Shown: piece by piece, positions 1-8,755 of the stretch | How positions within the stretch are numbered: position 1 is the stretch's first letter | How the letters are laid out: every line of letters begins with the position of its first letter | Origin: an archaeon SCG-AAA382B04 | GTDB taxonomy: Archaea > Halobacteriota > Methanonatronarchaeia > Methanonatronarchaeales > Methanonatronarchaeaceae | Length of the DNA: 38,449 nt | Direction: 5' to 3' | Assembly (NCBI GenBank): GCA_003034855.1 | Contig: PZKD01000090.1 | Span: 1-38,449 of the forward strand | Program-made: the position numbers and the translations under genes | Notes under the pieces: generated by a model | Told to the model about the DNA's origin: nothing | The model's input: only the letters and a program-made list of their open reading frames with translations | The model's database searches: none

Positions 1-14
1 ATTATGGAGGTGAA

Positions 15-65
15 GGGCAATTCCTCCCCAACCTAATCAAAAATTAGGAAGGGGTCCCCTTGCCC
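15..65. repeat. nested hairpin, probable IS200/IS605-type end
   Basis: Seen: three nested complementary arms, GGGCAA (15-20) with TTGCCC (60-65), CCCC (26-29) with GGGG (51-54), and CCTAAT (32-37) with ATTAGG (43-48) around a five-base loop. It is far more GC-rich than its surroundings and ends just before the ATG of the antiporter gene. Known: IS200/IS605 elements carry subterminal hairpins at their ends and often leave solitary ends. Inference: a remnant IS end or a small non-autonomous derivative. It could also be a terminator or structured leader belonging to the sequence beyond the left edge. Confidence 0.45.
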
Positions 66-72
66 ACTCAAG

Positions 73-1260
73 ATGAATAAGATACTGCTTATGGGAGTGA
101 TCTTAGGATTAGGTTACTTAATTGGAAAGATTACTCATAAAATCAAAATAACATCTGTTGTAGGATATATTTTAGTTGGCGTTCTTTTTGGCCCACATCT
201 TTTTAATCTTTTTAATCCTTCTGAGGAACTAATTCATATAATAACTGTTGGAACTCTTGCCTTAATAGCTTTCGAGATTGGAGTAAATATTTCACCTCAA
301 AAAATAGACAAAATAGGAAAAAAAGTCGTAGGGATAACCGTTTTTGAATGTTCTTTTACTTTTATAATAACAGCAATTGGCATGTATTTAGTTACAAGAA
401 GTATCATAGTAGCTAGTATTTTAGGTTCTCTAGCAGCTGCGACAGCTCCAGCTAGTAGAATGGCAATAATTAGAGAATATAGAGCAAGGGGAAATTTAAC
501 AGATACAGTAATAGCAATTGTTGGATTAGATGATGCCTTAGGAGTAACTTTTTTTACAATTACTTTAGCTCTTACAAAAGCCTCTATGAATCCAATTCCA
601 ATAACAGAAATAAGTCTAAATGCTTTGATGGAAATATTTGGCCCAATCTTACTAGGTGTTATTGGTGGGTTGTTAATAACAGTTTTATTAAGAAGATTTG
701 AAGGAGACGAAGAACTCTTTATTGGTGTTTTAACAGCTATATTATTAGTTTCTGGTTTAGCTGAATACTGGAATATAGATTGGATCCTAGCCTGCATGTC
801 ATTAGGAATTATTTTCGTAACATTTTCGAGAGACAAAGCAGAAAAGGCAAAAGAATTTATACAAAACAGGGTTTTGGACCCAATTTTTGTAATATTCTTC
901 GTTATAGTAGGGGTCTCAATGGAAATCGATTTACTATTGGCTTCTGCTGGATTAGCCTCAATTTACGTAATTTCTAGAAGTTTAGGAAAAATCATCGGAG
1001 GAGGATTAGGTTCAAACATATTTAATGCTTCAGGAAACGTTCAAAAGTATATTGGAATTTCGTTATTATCTCAAGCAGGTGTGGCTGTAGGATTAGCTTT
1101 AACTGTTAGTAAGGAATTACCGAATCTAACTAGTGGAGGAATAGAGCTAGGTTCATTTATTGTTACAATAATTGCAGCTTCAACAATAATCTTCGAAATA
1201 GTAGGAACCATTTCCTTTAGATATGTTTTAACTAAAACAGGAGAAGCCAACAAAACGTGA
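73..1260 (+). CDS. Kef-type/CPA2 cation:proton antiporter, membrane subunit
   Basis: A 395-residue, almost entirely hydrophobic protein with about 11-12 membrane segments, fitting the CPA2 (KefB/NapA-like) transporter domain of monovalent cation/proton antiporters. The first helix motif GYLIGKITHKIKI, the segment GLDDALGV, where paired acidic residues are expected for ion and proton binding, and the Gly/Ala-rich late helix SLLSQAGVAVGLAL are typical of the family. There is no C-terminal TrkA-N nucleotide-binding domain, so it is a membrane-only form. It would exchange Na+ or K+ for protons across the cytoplasmic membrane. A hairpin element ends a few bases before the start codon, so the natural promoter and possibly an upstream start may have been displaced. 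The exact ion is not determinable. Confidence 0.85.
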   Translation: MNKILLMGVILGLGYLIGKITHKIKITSVVGYILVGVLFGPHLFNLFNPSEELIHIITVGTLALIAFEIGVNISPQKIDKIGKKVVGITVFECSFTFIITAIGMYLVTRSIIVASILGSLAAATAPASRMAIIREYRARGNLTDTVIAIVGLDDALGVTFFTITLALTKASMNPIPITEISLNALMEIFGPILLGVIGGLLITVLLRRFEGDEELFIGVLTAILLVSGLAEYWNIDWILACMSLGIIFVTFSRDKAEKAKEFIQNRVLDPIFVIFFVIVGVSMEIDLLLASAGLASIYVISRSLGKIIGGGLGSNIFNASGNVQKYIGISLLSQAGVAVGLALTVSKELPNLTSGGIELGSFIVTIIAASTIIFEIVGTISFRYVLTKTGEANKT

Positions 1261-1276
1261 CATTCTCAACTGCTTT

Positions 1277-1346
1277 AATCAAAGATTTAAGAAGTTATAG
1301 TCCACTACCCCTACCTAAATCAAAGATTTAAAGAAGGTGTCTTCTT
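1277..1346. repeat. intergenic direct repeat and small hairpin
   Basis: The gap between the antiporter and the CBS gene holds an imperfect direct repeat: AATCAAAGATTTAAGAAG at 1277-1294, and the same with one extra A at 1318-1336. The second copy runs into a 6-bp hairpin, AAGAAG-GTGT-CTTCTT, at 1331-1346. This may be the shared 3' end and terminator region of the two convergent genes. No ORF is seen here. Confidence 0.4.
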
Positions 1347-1415
1347 GACTATGCAAGATAAAACTCCCTGAAACTCTTAAATTAGATGAAGTGTACTTTA
1401 AGACGGATAGGTAAT

Positions 1416-1829
1416 TCATTCTCTTTTAGCGATTTCACCTGCAATATCTGAATAAGAAACTACTCCAACAACTTTGTTTTCTTCATCAGTTACTGGTAAA
1501 AATCTAATATCTTGGCTCATCATCTTATCTAAAGCTTCGGATATGTGTATTTCTGGTGATAAAGAAGTGGGGTTTTGGGTCATCAAATCCACTACATGAC
1601 TCGCAAAAAAATCTGACATCTTTTTCTTTCCCCCAATAGATTCTACTAAATCGGCTTTAGTAACAACACCTACCAACTTGCCCTCATCACAAACAGGGAA
1701 AGCATGGAAATGTTCTTCTTTAAATTTTTCAACTAATTCCTCTATAGTTGCATCTTTATTTATGTAGGAGGGAGGAGTTGACATAACTTCTTTTATTTTT
1801 CGATCGGAAAGGTCATACTTATTGTTCAT
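1416..1829 (-). CDS. tandem CBS-domain protein
   Basis: A 137-residue soluble protein made of two CBS motifs and little else: the first about residues 10-65 (MSTPPSYINKDATIEEL, then FPVCDEGKLVGVVTKADLV), the second about 75-135 (VVDLMTQNPTSLSPE, then FLPVTDEENKVVGVVSYSDI). A CBS pair folds into a Bateman module that commonly binds adenine nucleotides or S-adenosylmethionine and senses energy state. With no attached effector domain, the partner is unknown. A TATA-like stretch (CTTATTTATC on the minus strand) lies about 20 bases before the ATG, suggesting a nearly leaderless transcript. It converges with the antiporter gene. Confidence 0.85.
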   Translation of the reverse strand: MNNKYDLSDRKIKEVMSTPPSYINKDATIEELVEKFKEEHFHAFPVCDEGKLVGVVTKADLVESIGGKKKMSDFFASHVVDLMTQNPTSLSPEIHISEALDKMMSQDIRFLPVTDEENKVVGVVSYSDIAGEIAKRE

Positions 1830-1887
1830 TGTCTTAGATAAATAAGTTAATTTTTAGAATTAATAAATTTTTCAGAAATAAAAAAAA

Positions 1888-2508
1888 TTAAATTCCTAGT
1901 AATATTTTTAGTGAGATTAAGAAAAGAATTGCTGAAGCAAAGTAATCAATTTCTCTCTCCATTTCAGGTAAATCAACCAATGTGGCTGTAGAAGTTAATA
2001 CCATTGCTGATATTGCTGAAATTAGTGAATTGAAAACTAATTCTTTGTTAATATTTAATTGGAAATACAACTCATTTAGATTTAACGAAAATATTAAACC
2101 TAATAATATTACAATTGAAGGCCTAAGAAATCGAATGAAACTAGATTCATCCAGCATTATCCTAAAGGCAATCAAAATTATCGATATAGATCCAAAAACC
2201 CTTAATCTAGTGATATTAAGTGCATTGGACAATGATTTGGCTAATATAGTGGACAGTATCACTAAAATAATGAAAGTTACTCCTATTGTAATTAAATTTT
2301 GTATCTTTTTAGTTTTCGAACCATTTATTCTCTGAGCCATCGATACAGAAGCCACTCCTGATAAAATTGAAACACCTATAACAATTGAATTAAATATATT
2401 GCCCAACTGATTTGTCAAAACCACCGTTATATAGGCACCATCTATCAGTGGTAAAATCATTATATAAAACAAGCTTAATGTATCAGTGCCTATGGAAAAA
2501 ACGATCAC
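1888..2508 (-). CDS. multi-span membrane protein, possibly DUF5794-like
   Basis: A 206-residue protein with about six to seven hydrophobic segments and very few charges outside the loop MAQRINGSKTKKIQ (near residue 60). The segment IMILPLIDGAYITVVLTN followed by a Gly-rich helix recalls the haloarchaeal DUF5794 family from memory, but I cannot confirm this. The first codon is GTG with no separated Shine-Dalgarno; an ATG at codon 17 (position 2460), directly before ILPLIDG, is an alternative start. Function unknown. It shares its strand with the CBS gene downstream, 58 bases apart. Confidence 0.6.
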   Translation of the reverse strand: MIVFSIGTDTLSLFYIMILPLIDGAYITVVLTNQLGNIFNSIVIGVSILSGVASVSMAQRINGSKTKKIQNLITIGVTFIILVILSTILAKSLSNALNITRLRVFGSISIILIAFRIMLDESSFIRFLRPSIVILLGLIFSLNLNELYFQLNINKELVFNSLISAISAMVLTSTATLVDLPEMEREIDYFASAILFLISLKILLGI

Positions 2509-2593
2509 TCCAATTACTTACTGGAGACAGAGAACCCGCCCTCACCTAACATAAAAAACCACAACTCAAAAATAAAACCAGAATAACTTAAAT

Positions 2594-2741
2594 CTTTTCG
2601 AAAAGCCTCATTTCAATCTAATCAAAGTTGTTTCAAAGATATAGAAGATACTTTCGTTTGGGCCACATTTACCCATGTTTTTTATTGCTTTAGACAAACA
2701 AAATTGTGATAGAATTTTTTAGAACTATTTTATTTGGAGGT
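2594..2741 (+). promoter_or_regulatory. thermosome promoter and leader with palindrome and strong RBS
   Basis: The gap before the thermosome gene holds a perfect 12-bp palindrome, CTTTTCGAAAAG (2594-2605), an AT-rich stretch near 2678-2690 (TTTTTTATTGC) that could act as the TATA element, and a strong Shine-Dalgarno, TTGGAGGT (2734-2741), seven bases before the ATG. Chaperonin genes are usually heat-inducible in archaea, so the palindrome is a candidate operator. This is inference; the sequence does not match a heat-shock site I can name. Confidence 0.4.
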
Positions 2742-2748
2742 TTAAATT

Positions 2749-4407
2749 ATGTCCGAAGAAAATCGTAATATTGGTGGACAACCAGTCTTTATATTAGGAG
2801 AAGATACAGAAAGAACACAAGGAAGTGACGCTCAACATCAAAACATTCAAGCAGCAAAAGCTGTTGGAGATACAGTAAAATCAACTCTCGGTCCTAAGGG
2901 TATGGACAAGATGTTAGTTAACTCTTTAGGAGATATAGTAGTTACTAACGATGGAGCTACAATCCTCGATGAGATGGATATTGAACATCCTGCAGCAAAA
3001 ATGGTTGTTGAAGTTGCAGAAACCCAAGATGAAGAAGTGGGTGATGGAACCTCAACCGCAGTAATATTAGCAGGTCAATTATTAGAAAAAGCCGAAAACC
3101 TATTAGAACAAGATGTTCATCCTTCAGTAATTGCAAATGGTTTTAGAAAAATATCTAATGTAATTGAAGAAACTCTAGAGGAATTAACCACTGAAATAGA
3201 TGTAAATGATAAAGAACTATTGAAAAATGTAGCCAAAACAGCGATGACTGGAAAAAGTGCAGAAGATTCTCATGAACTACTAACTCAACTATCAGTAGAT
3301 GCTATCCAAGAAATTACAGATAAGGGAAAAGTAGATTTAGATGACATAAATGTAGAATCAAAACAAGGGGGCTCAGTTGGAGATTCTAGTTTAGTGGAAG
3401 GTATGATTCTGGATAAAGAAAAAGCGAATAATGAAATGCCTTCAAAAGTTAGTGACGCTAAAATTGCAGTTCTAGACACTGCAATAGAAGTAGAAGAAAC
3501 CCAAACAGATGCAGAGATACAAATAGACAACCCCGAACAAATGCAAGAATTTCTTGAAAGAGAAGAAGAAACACTGAAAGAAATGGTGAACAAAATCAAA
3601 CAATCAGGTGCAAATGTAGTAATAAGCTCTGAAGACATAGACGATATGGCCATTCATCAAATGGTAAATAATGATGTTTTTGCAATAGAAAATCTCAGCA
3701 GTAGTGATCTTGAAAAAGTAACCAAAGCCACTGGAGCATCAACTATCTCAAATATAGATGAAGCAGAAGAAAATGATCTTGGAGAGGCAAGTTCCGTAGG
3801 AGAAAAGACAATCTCAGGAGATAAAATGGTGTTTATAGAAGGATGTAAAAACCCAAAAGCACTAACTATTCTAGTAAGAGGGTCAACCAAACACATAATC
3901 GAAGAAGCAAAAAGAACACTAAAAGATGCACTATCCGTTCTTTCAACAGCAATAAGAGATGGAAAAGTCCTTCCAGGCGGAGGAGCAACTGAAATAGAAT
4001 TAGCACTAACCCTACGACAATATGCAACATCAGTAGAAGGTAGAGAGCAATTAGCAATAGAAGAATTTGCAAATGCATTAGAAACATTACCAAGAATACT
4101 AGCTGAAAACGCTGGCCATAACCCAATAGATACGGTAATAGATTTAAAAAGCAAACATAAATCAGGAAACAAACATGCAGGAATAGACGCTGTTTCAGGA
4201 AAAATGAAAAACATGACAGAAAGTGGAGTAGTAGAACCAATATCTGTCAAAAAACAAGCACTCTCCTCAGCAACAGAAGCTAGTGGAATGATACTAAGAA
4301 TTGATGATGTTATCTCTGGCGGATCTGGTGGAGAAGCTCCTGGAGGCGCAGGTGGCCCAGGAGGTGCACCAGGTGGAATGCCTGGTGGAATGGGCGGAAT
4401 GATGTAA
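2749..4407 (+). CDS. ths: thermosome subunit (group II chaperonin)
   Basis: A 552-residue subunit of the archaeal group II chaperonin, the double-ring ATP-dependent protein-folding machine of the cytosol. The N-terminal equatorial domain shows [12 protein letters not shown] (47-58), VTNDGATIL (65-73) and the nucleotide-binding GDGTS (98-102). The middle carries the intermediate and apical domains, with an acidic apical stretch. The C-terminal equatorial half has [12 protein letters not shown]. The tail is the usual flexible Gly/Met-rich repeat ending GGMGGMM, which sits in the ring cavity. Length and motifs are complete. It appears monocistronic, with its own promoter, strong RBS and a T-rich stretch after the stop. 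Acidic substitutions and the N-terminal [15 protein letters not shown] resemble haloarchaeal thermosomes. Confidence 0.97.
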   Translation: MSEENRNIGGQPVFILGEDTERTQGSDAQHQNIQAAKAVGDTVKSTLGPKGMDKMLVNSLGDIVVTNDGATILDEMDIEHPAAKMVVEVAETQDEEVGDGTSTAVILAGQLLEKAENLLEQDVHPSVIANGFRKISNVIEETLEELTTEIDVNDKELLKNVAKTAMTGKSAEDSHELLTQLSVDAIQEITDKGKVDLDDINVESKQGGSVGDSSLVEGMILDKEKANNEMPSKVSDAKIAVLDTAIEVEETQTDAEIQIDNPEQMQEFLEREEETLKEMVNKIKQSGANVVISSEDIDDMAIHQMVNNDVFAIENLSSSDLEKVTKATGASTISNIDEAEENDLGEASSVGEKTISGDKMVFIEGCKNPKALTILVRGSTKHIIEEAKRTLKDALSVLSTAIRDGKVLPGGGATEIELALTLRQYATSVEGREQLAIEEFANALETLPRILAENAGHNPIDTVIDLKSKHKSGNKHAGIDAVSGKMKNMTESGVVEPISVKKQALSSATEASGMILRIDDVISGGSGGEAPGGAGGPGGAPGGMPGGMGGMM

Positions 4408-4420
4408 GTCCACCTAAAAA

Positions 4421-4440
4421 CTTTTTTCTTTTTCCTTTTA
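4421..4440 (+). terminator. T-rich archaeal-type terminator
   Basis: A pyrimidine tract of 20 bases with runs of six and five T begins 14 bases after the thermosome stop codon. Archaeal RNA polymerase terminates at such oligo-T tracts without needing a hairpin. Confidence 0.5.
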
Positions 4441-4463
4441 TAACACTAAACAGATAAAATAAG

Positions 4464-5501
4464 ATGAAAACCAAAATATGTCTTCTTGATGCATCAATTG
4501 GAAACAGCCCTGTTCAGAGAAATTTTAACCGTGAATTAAATTCTAAAATAGATTATTATAGGATTAGTCAAAACGAGTTTCCAAAAAAAATATTACATGA
4601 TGGTTACATAATAAGTGGTTCTCCTAAATCAGTAAATGACAAAGATAACTGGATAAGAAAAGCCGAAAGGTTTGTAACTAAGCTTCATGCCAAAAAGAAA
4701 CCAGTTTTAGGGGTTTGTTGGGGACACCAACTATTGGCAAAAGCTTTAGGTGGTGTTGTTGAAAAGTTGTTTGAGAGAAAGATAGGGTACAAAAAAATTG
4801 AGTTGACCAAAGAAGGAAAAAATGACAACACTGTTTTCCGAGGAATTCCAAAGAATTTTTTAGCTTTTATAACCCACCATGATTCCATAAAAGAACTCCC
4901 AACTGATTCTAAAATTCTAGCAAAAAAAGAAAAAACAATTCAAGGATTCAAAAAAGATTTCGCATATGGAGTTCAATTCCACCCAGAATACGATTTAAAA
5001 ACAACTAAACATGTTTCTGAAAAATACCTAAAAGGAGAAGAACTAAATAAGCTCAAAAAAACATTAACTCAAAAAAACCTAAAAAAAGCACGTAGAGAAA
5101 GTGGAAAAGTTTTAAAGAATTTTGAAGAGTTTGTTAAAACTAAAACCTGTTTTTCATATTTAGATTACTTAAATTATAAAAACTTAAAAGAAAAAGTAAT
5201 TTTGATAATTATGCCATCAATCAAGAGATTGGTCTTAGATGTTCTCAAACCACATAAACCTGACCTGATAGGGTTATCAGAAAGTCTTTGCAGTATAAAT
5301 GGTGTTGAAGGGGTTAATTTAAGTTTGTATGAAGTTGATCAAGACACTGAAAACATCAAAGTTACGATTGAAGGAGAAGGAATAGACTACTCTGACGTAG
5401 AAGAAATGATTGAAGGAACAGGTGCAGTGATACACAGTGTAGATGAAGTTGCAGCTGGAAATCGATTAATTGAAGAAGTTGAGACGCTTCAAGATAGATA
5501 A
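4464..5501 (+). CDS. class I glutamine amidotransferase joined in frame to a DUF211 protein
   Basis: One open frame of 345 codons holds two proteins normally separate. Residues 1 to about 235 are a class I glutamine amidotransferase resembling GMP-synthase-like GATases: oxyanion/nucleophile motif GVCWGHQ with Cys85, and QFHPE with His173 and Glu175, a complete triad. Residues 250-345 start with Met (codon at 5211) and match DUF211 (PF02680), a short archaeal family of unknown role, from [15 protein letters not shown] to the end. The joining segment (about 235-249) is poorly conserved-looking and AT-rich, and its DNA contains a TATA-like ATTATAAAAAC (about 5173-5183) some 30 bases before the DUF211 ATG. 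So either a true fusion exists, or the GATase lost its stop codon and DUF211 still has its own promoter. The GATase substrate is unknown. Confidence 0.8.
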   Translation: MKTKICLLDASIGNSPVQRNFNRELNSKIDYYRISQNEFPKKILHDGYIISGSPKSVNDKDNWIRKAERFVTKLHAKKKPVLGVCWGHQLLAKALGGVVEKLFERKIGYKKIELTKEGKNDNTVFRGIPKNFLAFITHHDSIKELPTDSKILAKKEKTIQGFKKDFAYGVQFHPEYDLKTTKHVSEKYLKGEELNKLKKTLTQKNLKKARRESGKVLKNFEEFVKTKTCFSYLDYLNYKNLKEKVILIIMPSIKRLVLDVLKPHKPDLIGLSESLCSINGVEGVNLSLYEVDQDTENIKVTIEGEGIDYSDVEEMIEGTGAVIHSVDEVAAGNRLIEEVETLQDR

Positions 5502-5519
5502 AAAAATAGTTTTAATTTC

Positions 5520-6956
5520 CTATCCCTTAGCAACACCCATTGGTTGTAGTCTAGCAACTTTTTTAGAGATACCTACATCATGAGCTACATCTACTACTTT
5601 GGTAGGATCCTTGTATGCTCCAGGAGCTTCCTCGGCAATAATTGAACCATGTGTTGCCCTTACATATATTCCTTTTTTGGATAATTTGTCTTGGACAGTT
5701 CCTCCCCAATATTCCTTTTTAGCTTGGGTTCTACTCATCTTCCTACCAGCACCATGACAAGTTGATCCAAAAGTGTTTTCCATTGCGAATTTTGTTCCTT
5801 TAAGAACAAAAGAAGGTGCTCCCATATTACCTGGAATCATAACTGGTTGCCCAACTGAGGAATACTTATCTGGTATTTCTGGATGCTCGGGACCAAAAGC
5901 CCGAGTAGCTCCTTTTCTGTGAACTAATAAGTCCTTATTTTTGCCATTTACTTTATGTGTTTCTTTCTTTGCAACGTTGTGTGCTACGTCATAGATTAAT
6001 TTTAATTCTGTCTTTTGGTTAAAGAAATTTTTAAAAGCTTCTCGGACCCAATGAGTGATTACTTGTCTATTTGCCCAGGCATAGTTAGCTCCACAAGCCA
6101 TGGCCGCAAAATAATTTTTTGCCTCAGATGAATCTGTGGGAGCGCAAGCTAATTGTTTATCGGGAATTTTTATTCCATAGTTCTTGGTTGCCTTTTCAAG
6201 TTTGTTTACATAATCAGTACAAACCTGGTGGCCAAACCCTCGACTCCCTGTATGAACCATAACTGTTACTTGGTCTTCTTTTAATCCGAATGCTTGAGCT
6301 GCTTCTTGATCTATTATTTCGTCTACGTATTGAACCTCTAAGAAATGATTTCCACTTCCTAAGGTTCCTAGTTGAGGTATACCTCTGTTTTTGGCTTTTT
6401 TACTAACCTTTGAGGAATCAGCGGCATCGAATTTTCCTTTTTCTTCACAATGTTCATAATCTTCTTCTTCTCCATATCCTTCTTTTACCGCCCATTGAGC
6501 TCCTTTTTCAATAACCTCATTGAGTTGTTTTTTGTTTAAATTCAATTTACTCTCAGAACCTACTCCAGAAGGAACTTTCTGGAATAATTTGTCAATTAGG
6601 TTTTTAGATTTATCTTTAACTTCATCAACAGTTAGGTTTGTTTTCAAAACTCTTACTCCACAATTTATATCGAAACCTACTCCACCAGGACTTATAACCC
6701 CATCATTAATGTCTATTGCTGCAACTCCTCCTATGGGGAAACCATAACCTAAGTGTGCTTCAGGCATCGCTAGAGAGTATTTTTGTACTCCAGGAAGACA
6801 TGCCATGTTTGAGATTTGTTCGTATGTATCTTCTTCAACGATGTTTACTAATTCATCTGATAAGTAGATTCTTCCTGGGACATTCATACAGTCTTTTGTG
6901 TTTTGAGGAATCTCCCATGTCAAATCCGAAATTTTCTTTAGTTTTTCCTTTTTCAT
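5520..6956 (-). CDS. rtcB: RNA-splicing ligase RtcB
   Basis: A 478-residue RtcB, the GTP- and Mn2+-dependent ligase that joins 2',3'-cyclic phosphate and 5'-OH RNA ends, chiefly tRNA exons after intron removal. Metal and guanylation residues are all visible: Asp96 and Cys99 in [10 protein letters not shown], Asn203/His204 in [10 protein letters not shown], His235 in [11 protein letters not shown], His326 in [10 protein letters not shown], and the guanylated His401 in [13 protein letters not shown]. No intein interrupts it. It is followed on the map by archease, its activating partner, which lies upstream in transcription. The ribosome-binding site GGAGGAGGAGGT, nine bases from the ATG, is part of a 53-bp interspersed repeat that ends there. 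Confidence 0.98.
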   Translation of the reverse strand: MKKEKLKKISDLTWEIPQNTKDCMNVPGRIYLSDELVNIVEEDTYEQISNMACLPGVQKYSLAMPEAHLGYGFPIGGVAAIDINDGVISPGGVGFDINCGVRVLKTNLTVDEVKDKSKNLIDKLFQKVPSGVGSESKLNLNKKQLNEVIEKGAQWAVKEGYGEEEDYEHCEEKGKFDAADSSKVSKKAKNRGIPQLGTLGSGNHFLEVQYVDEIIDQEAAQAFGLKEDQVTVMVHTGSRGFGHQVCTDYVNKLEKATKNYGIKIPDKQLACAPTDSSEAKNYFAAMACGANYAWANRQVITHWVREAFKNFFNQKTELKLIYDVAHNVAKKETHKVNGKNKDLLVHRKGATRAFGPEHPEIPDKYSSVGQPVMIPGNMGAPSFVLKGTKFAMENTFGSTCHGAGRKMSRTQAKKEYWGGTVQDKLSKKGIYVRATHGSIIAEEAPGAYKDPTKVVDVAHDVGISKKVARLQPMGVAKG

Positions 6957-6960
6957 CTCA

Positions 6961-7013
6961 TTGACCTCCTCCTCCGCCTGAAGACGGAGGTATACGGGCT
7001 TTAAACATTATCA
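6961..7013 (-). repeat. 53-bp hairpin repeat, copy A (supplies rtcB RBS)
   Basis: One of three 53-bp interspersed copies (others at 23120-23172 and 38160-38212). Minus-strand reading: starts TGATAA, has a stem-loop CCTCCGTC-TTCA-GGCGGAGG and ends GGAGGAGGTCAA. The end sequence is like the right end of the intact IS605-type element (GGGAGGAGGTCA at 28821-28832). Copy A ends four bases before the rtcB start codon, and its GGAGGAGGAGG is the only good Shine-Dalgarno for that gene. It lies between archease and rtcB in a shared orientation. Confidence 0.8.
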
Positions 7014-7081
7014 TTAATCAATTATTTTTTGATTACTATTGATTTTGTTTTTTTTGGTTTCAAAGAAATAAAGAAAAGGTG

Positions 7082-7507
7082 TTATGTATCTAACAAGGTA
7101 ATTATCTGATATTTCTCATTCTTTTTTATTTCTAGGTTGTGATATGTTATTGCTTTTACTTCAGTATTGAAAACATGTTTGGATAGATCTATTTTTTCTC
7201 CTATTGCTTCACCCATTAATTTGTATTTTAATTTGTCTTTTGTGATATCTACATTGAAGTTAGAAAAAACAATGTTTTTGGCGCTAAACAAATAGATTAA
7301 TTCACTTATCCACTTATATAATAATTCTTCGATGTTTTCTGTTTCTAGTTCTATTTTCTTCTTGCTCTTTTGTTTCACTGTAGAGATATCTATCATTGTG
7401 TCAAATGTTGCTTTGGCAGAATTTTCGAAAGCTTCCTCAATTGTTTCACCGTATGCTTTAAATTTAGAGTCAGCCGTATGCTCCAAAAATTCATAAGGTT
7501 TTTTCAT
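7082..7507 (-). CDS. archease, RtcB activator
   Basis: A 141-residue archease, the small protein that speeds RtcB guanylation and turnover. The family start is KPYEFLEHTADSKFKAYG; the acidic metal-site residues lie in HTAD and in the C-terminal tail LLDT. The ORF could start 13 codons upstream at 7546, but that start overlaps the preceding gene by 23 bases and adds residues absent in the family. The ATG at 7507, 16 bases after the upstream stop, gives the canonical MKKPYEFLEHTAD start. It is transcribed ahead of rtcB with about 125 bases between, including repeat copy A. Confidence 0.93.
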   Translation of the reverse strand: MKKPYEFLEHTADSKFKAYGETIEEAFENSAKATFDTMIDISTVKQKSKKKIELETENIEELLYKWISELIYLFSAKNIVFSNFNVDITKDKLKYKLMGEAIGEKIDLSKHVFNTEVKAITYHNLEIKKNEKYQIITLLDT

Positions 7508-7523
7508 TAAAGAAGATTTTAGA

Positions 7524-8063
7524 TTATTTTTTGATCCTATAACCACACCAAGGGCATTTTCTCACATTTAGTGAAAAATCATATCCACATTCAGGACATT
7601 CTTGTATTTTTTCTCGTGTTTCTTTATTTTGTTTTGTTTGTTTCTTCTCTTGCTCCTCTTCCTGTTCATCTTCCTCTTGTTCTTTAATGCCTAGTTCTTT
7701 TCCGCAGACTCCGCAATATGTGGATAGAGATGGGTTTAAGCTATAGCAATTTTGACATTCTATTTTTTCTGTTTCTAATTCTTTTCCACAGTTCACACAA
7801 TACTCACTCCACCATGGACTATAACTTCCACAGTGAGGGCAATAATTTTTTTTGATTTCTTTTAATGAGTTTTTGAAATAAGAGATTCTTTCTCTTGAAT
7901 CCCAAGTATTGTTCATGTAAATTGTAATGATTAAAGCAGCACCGGTAAAACCAATTAAAAATGGTAATATACTTTCAGTTGTGAATGAAAATACTGTTCC
8001 TACGAATATCACTAATATGGAAACTAAATAATTAGTTATTCTTAGTGGTGATGTCTCGTTCAT
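7524..8063 (-). CDS. membrane-anchored protein with three zinc ribbons
   Basis: A 179-residue protein of unknown function. Two hydrophobic helices near the N-terminus (about residues 10-28 and 33-50) are followed by a charged linker and three Cys4 zinc-ribbon modules: CPHC/CVNC (about 74-93), CQNC/CGVC (about 103-120) and CPEC/CPWC (about 155-173). The second and third are separated by a Glu/Gln/Lys-rich low-complexity stretch. The ribbons would face the cytoplasm if the helices form a hairpin. It sits between pcc1 and archease in an operon of RNA-processing genes, so a role in nucleic-acid binding or complex tethering is possible but unproven. Confidence 0.8.
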   Translation of the reverse strand: MNETSPLRITNYLVSILVIFVGTVFSFTTESILPFLIGFTGAALIITIYMNNTWDSRERISYFKNSLKEIKKNYCPHCGSYSPWWSEYCVNCGKELETEKIECQNCYSLNPSLSTYCGVCGKELGIKEQEEDEQEEEQEKKQTKQNKETREKIQECPECGYDFSLNVRKCPWCGYRIKK

Positions 8064-8095
8064 AATTAAGGTTTATTTTTCTAGGTCCTTATTTA

Positions 8096-8335
8096 TCAAT
8101 CTTTCTTTTTTATTTGGCTAGATTCTTGAGCAACTTGTATCCATCTTAACCAAGAATTCATTGCTGCTCTGAATGATGAAAGTTCTCTTGATTTAATTTT
8201 TAGTTTTATTTGGTTTTTTTGTTTTTCTATCTTTATTTCTGATTTTTTAGTTGGCGAAGACTTTAATTCAGGTTCAAGGGATTTTTTAATAACCTCGGGT
8301 TTTTTAGTTGGGATACTTATATCTAAAGTGTGCAT
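8096..8335 (-). CDS. pcc1: KEOPS complex subunit Pcc1
   Basis: A 79-residue Pcc1/CTAG family protein. Pcc1 is the dimeric subunit of KEOPS (with Kae1, Bud32, Cgi121), which makes t6A at position 37 of ANN-decoding tRNAs. The diagnostic C-terminal pattern is SRELSSFRAAMNSWLRWI, the RAxxNSxLRW signature. The start ATG directly follows the rpoP stop (TAAATG), so it is translationally coupled. It occupies the standard archaeal place behind rpl37ae and rpoP. Short but full-length for the family. Confidence 0.9.
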   Translation of the reverse strand: MHTLDISIPTKKPEVIKKSLEPELKSSPTKKSEIKIEKQKNQIKLKIKSRELSSFRAAMNSWLRWIQVAQESSQIKKKD

Positions 8336-8473
8336 TTATCTAGCTTTAACTTCTTTAGGTTGATCTCCTCTTTTCTTGAGCAATACTCTAAATCCACAAT
8401 ATGGACATCTTACCCTAGAAGATTCTTCATCTATTTCTACATCTTCTTTACATCTAGCACATCTATATCCCAT
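8336..8473 (-). CDS. rpoP: RNA polymerase subunit P (Rpo12)
   Basis: A 45-residue zinc-ribbon protein, the archaeal counterpart of eukaryotic Rpb12. It starts [15 protein letters not shown], has a second cysteine pair in [14 protein letters not shown], and ends in a basic tail. It helps assemble the Rpb3/Rpb11-like platform of RNA polymerase. Its ATG overlaps the stop of rpl37ae (TAATG), and its own stop immediately precedes the pcc1 ATG. The rpl37ae-rpoP-pcc1 order is conserved in many archaea. Confidence 0.95.
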   Translation of the reverse strand: MGYRCARCKEDVEIDEESSRVRCPYCGFRVLLKKRGDQPKEVKAR

Positions 8474-8742
8474 TATTCTTCCTCCTCTTCTTCTCTAAGG
8501 GCTTTTTTAACTGCTTCACCAGTTGAAGTTTCTGGCTGGTATGCTCCTCCAGCTTGCTTGGTTCCACATTTTTGACAAATCCATATACCGGAGGCTTTTC
8601 TTTTTAGAGATTGGCTTTTACAATTGGGGCATTCGTAACTGTCTTTTTGTTTTTTTTCTATCTCGGATACTTTTTTTCTGATTTTTCTACCATATCTTGC
8701 TCCAAATCTCTTTGTTAAATCTGAACTACTTTCTTCTGGCAT
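8473..8742 (-). CDS. rpl37ae: 50S ribosomal protein L37Ae (eL43)
   Basis: An 89-residue ribosomal protein of the large subunit with a central Cys4 zinc ribbon (YECPNC ... WICQKCG) and the usual basic N-terminal motif [28 protein letters not shown] Shine-Dalgarno lies just upstream. The C-terminal tail is strongly acidic (REEEEEE), which some halophile-like lineages show. The stop codon overlaps the rpoP start. Confidence 0.96.
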   Translation of the reverse strand: MPEESSSDLTKRFGARYGRKIRKKVSEIEKKQKDSYECPNCKSQSLKRKASGIWICQKCGTKQAGGAYQPETSTGEAVKKALREEEEEE

Positions 8743-8755
8743 TTATTAACTCACC

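Noticed and set aside
3285-4250. Minus-strand open frames opposite the thermosome
   Set aside because: Low-complexity Ser/Ile or Leu-rich translations antisense to a well-conserved chaperonin; no start signals.
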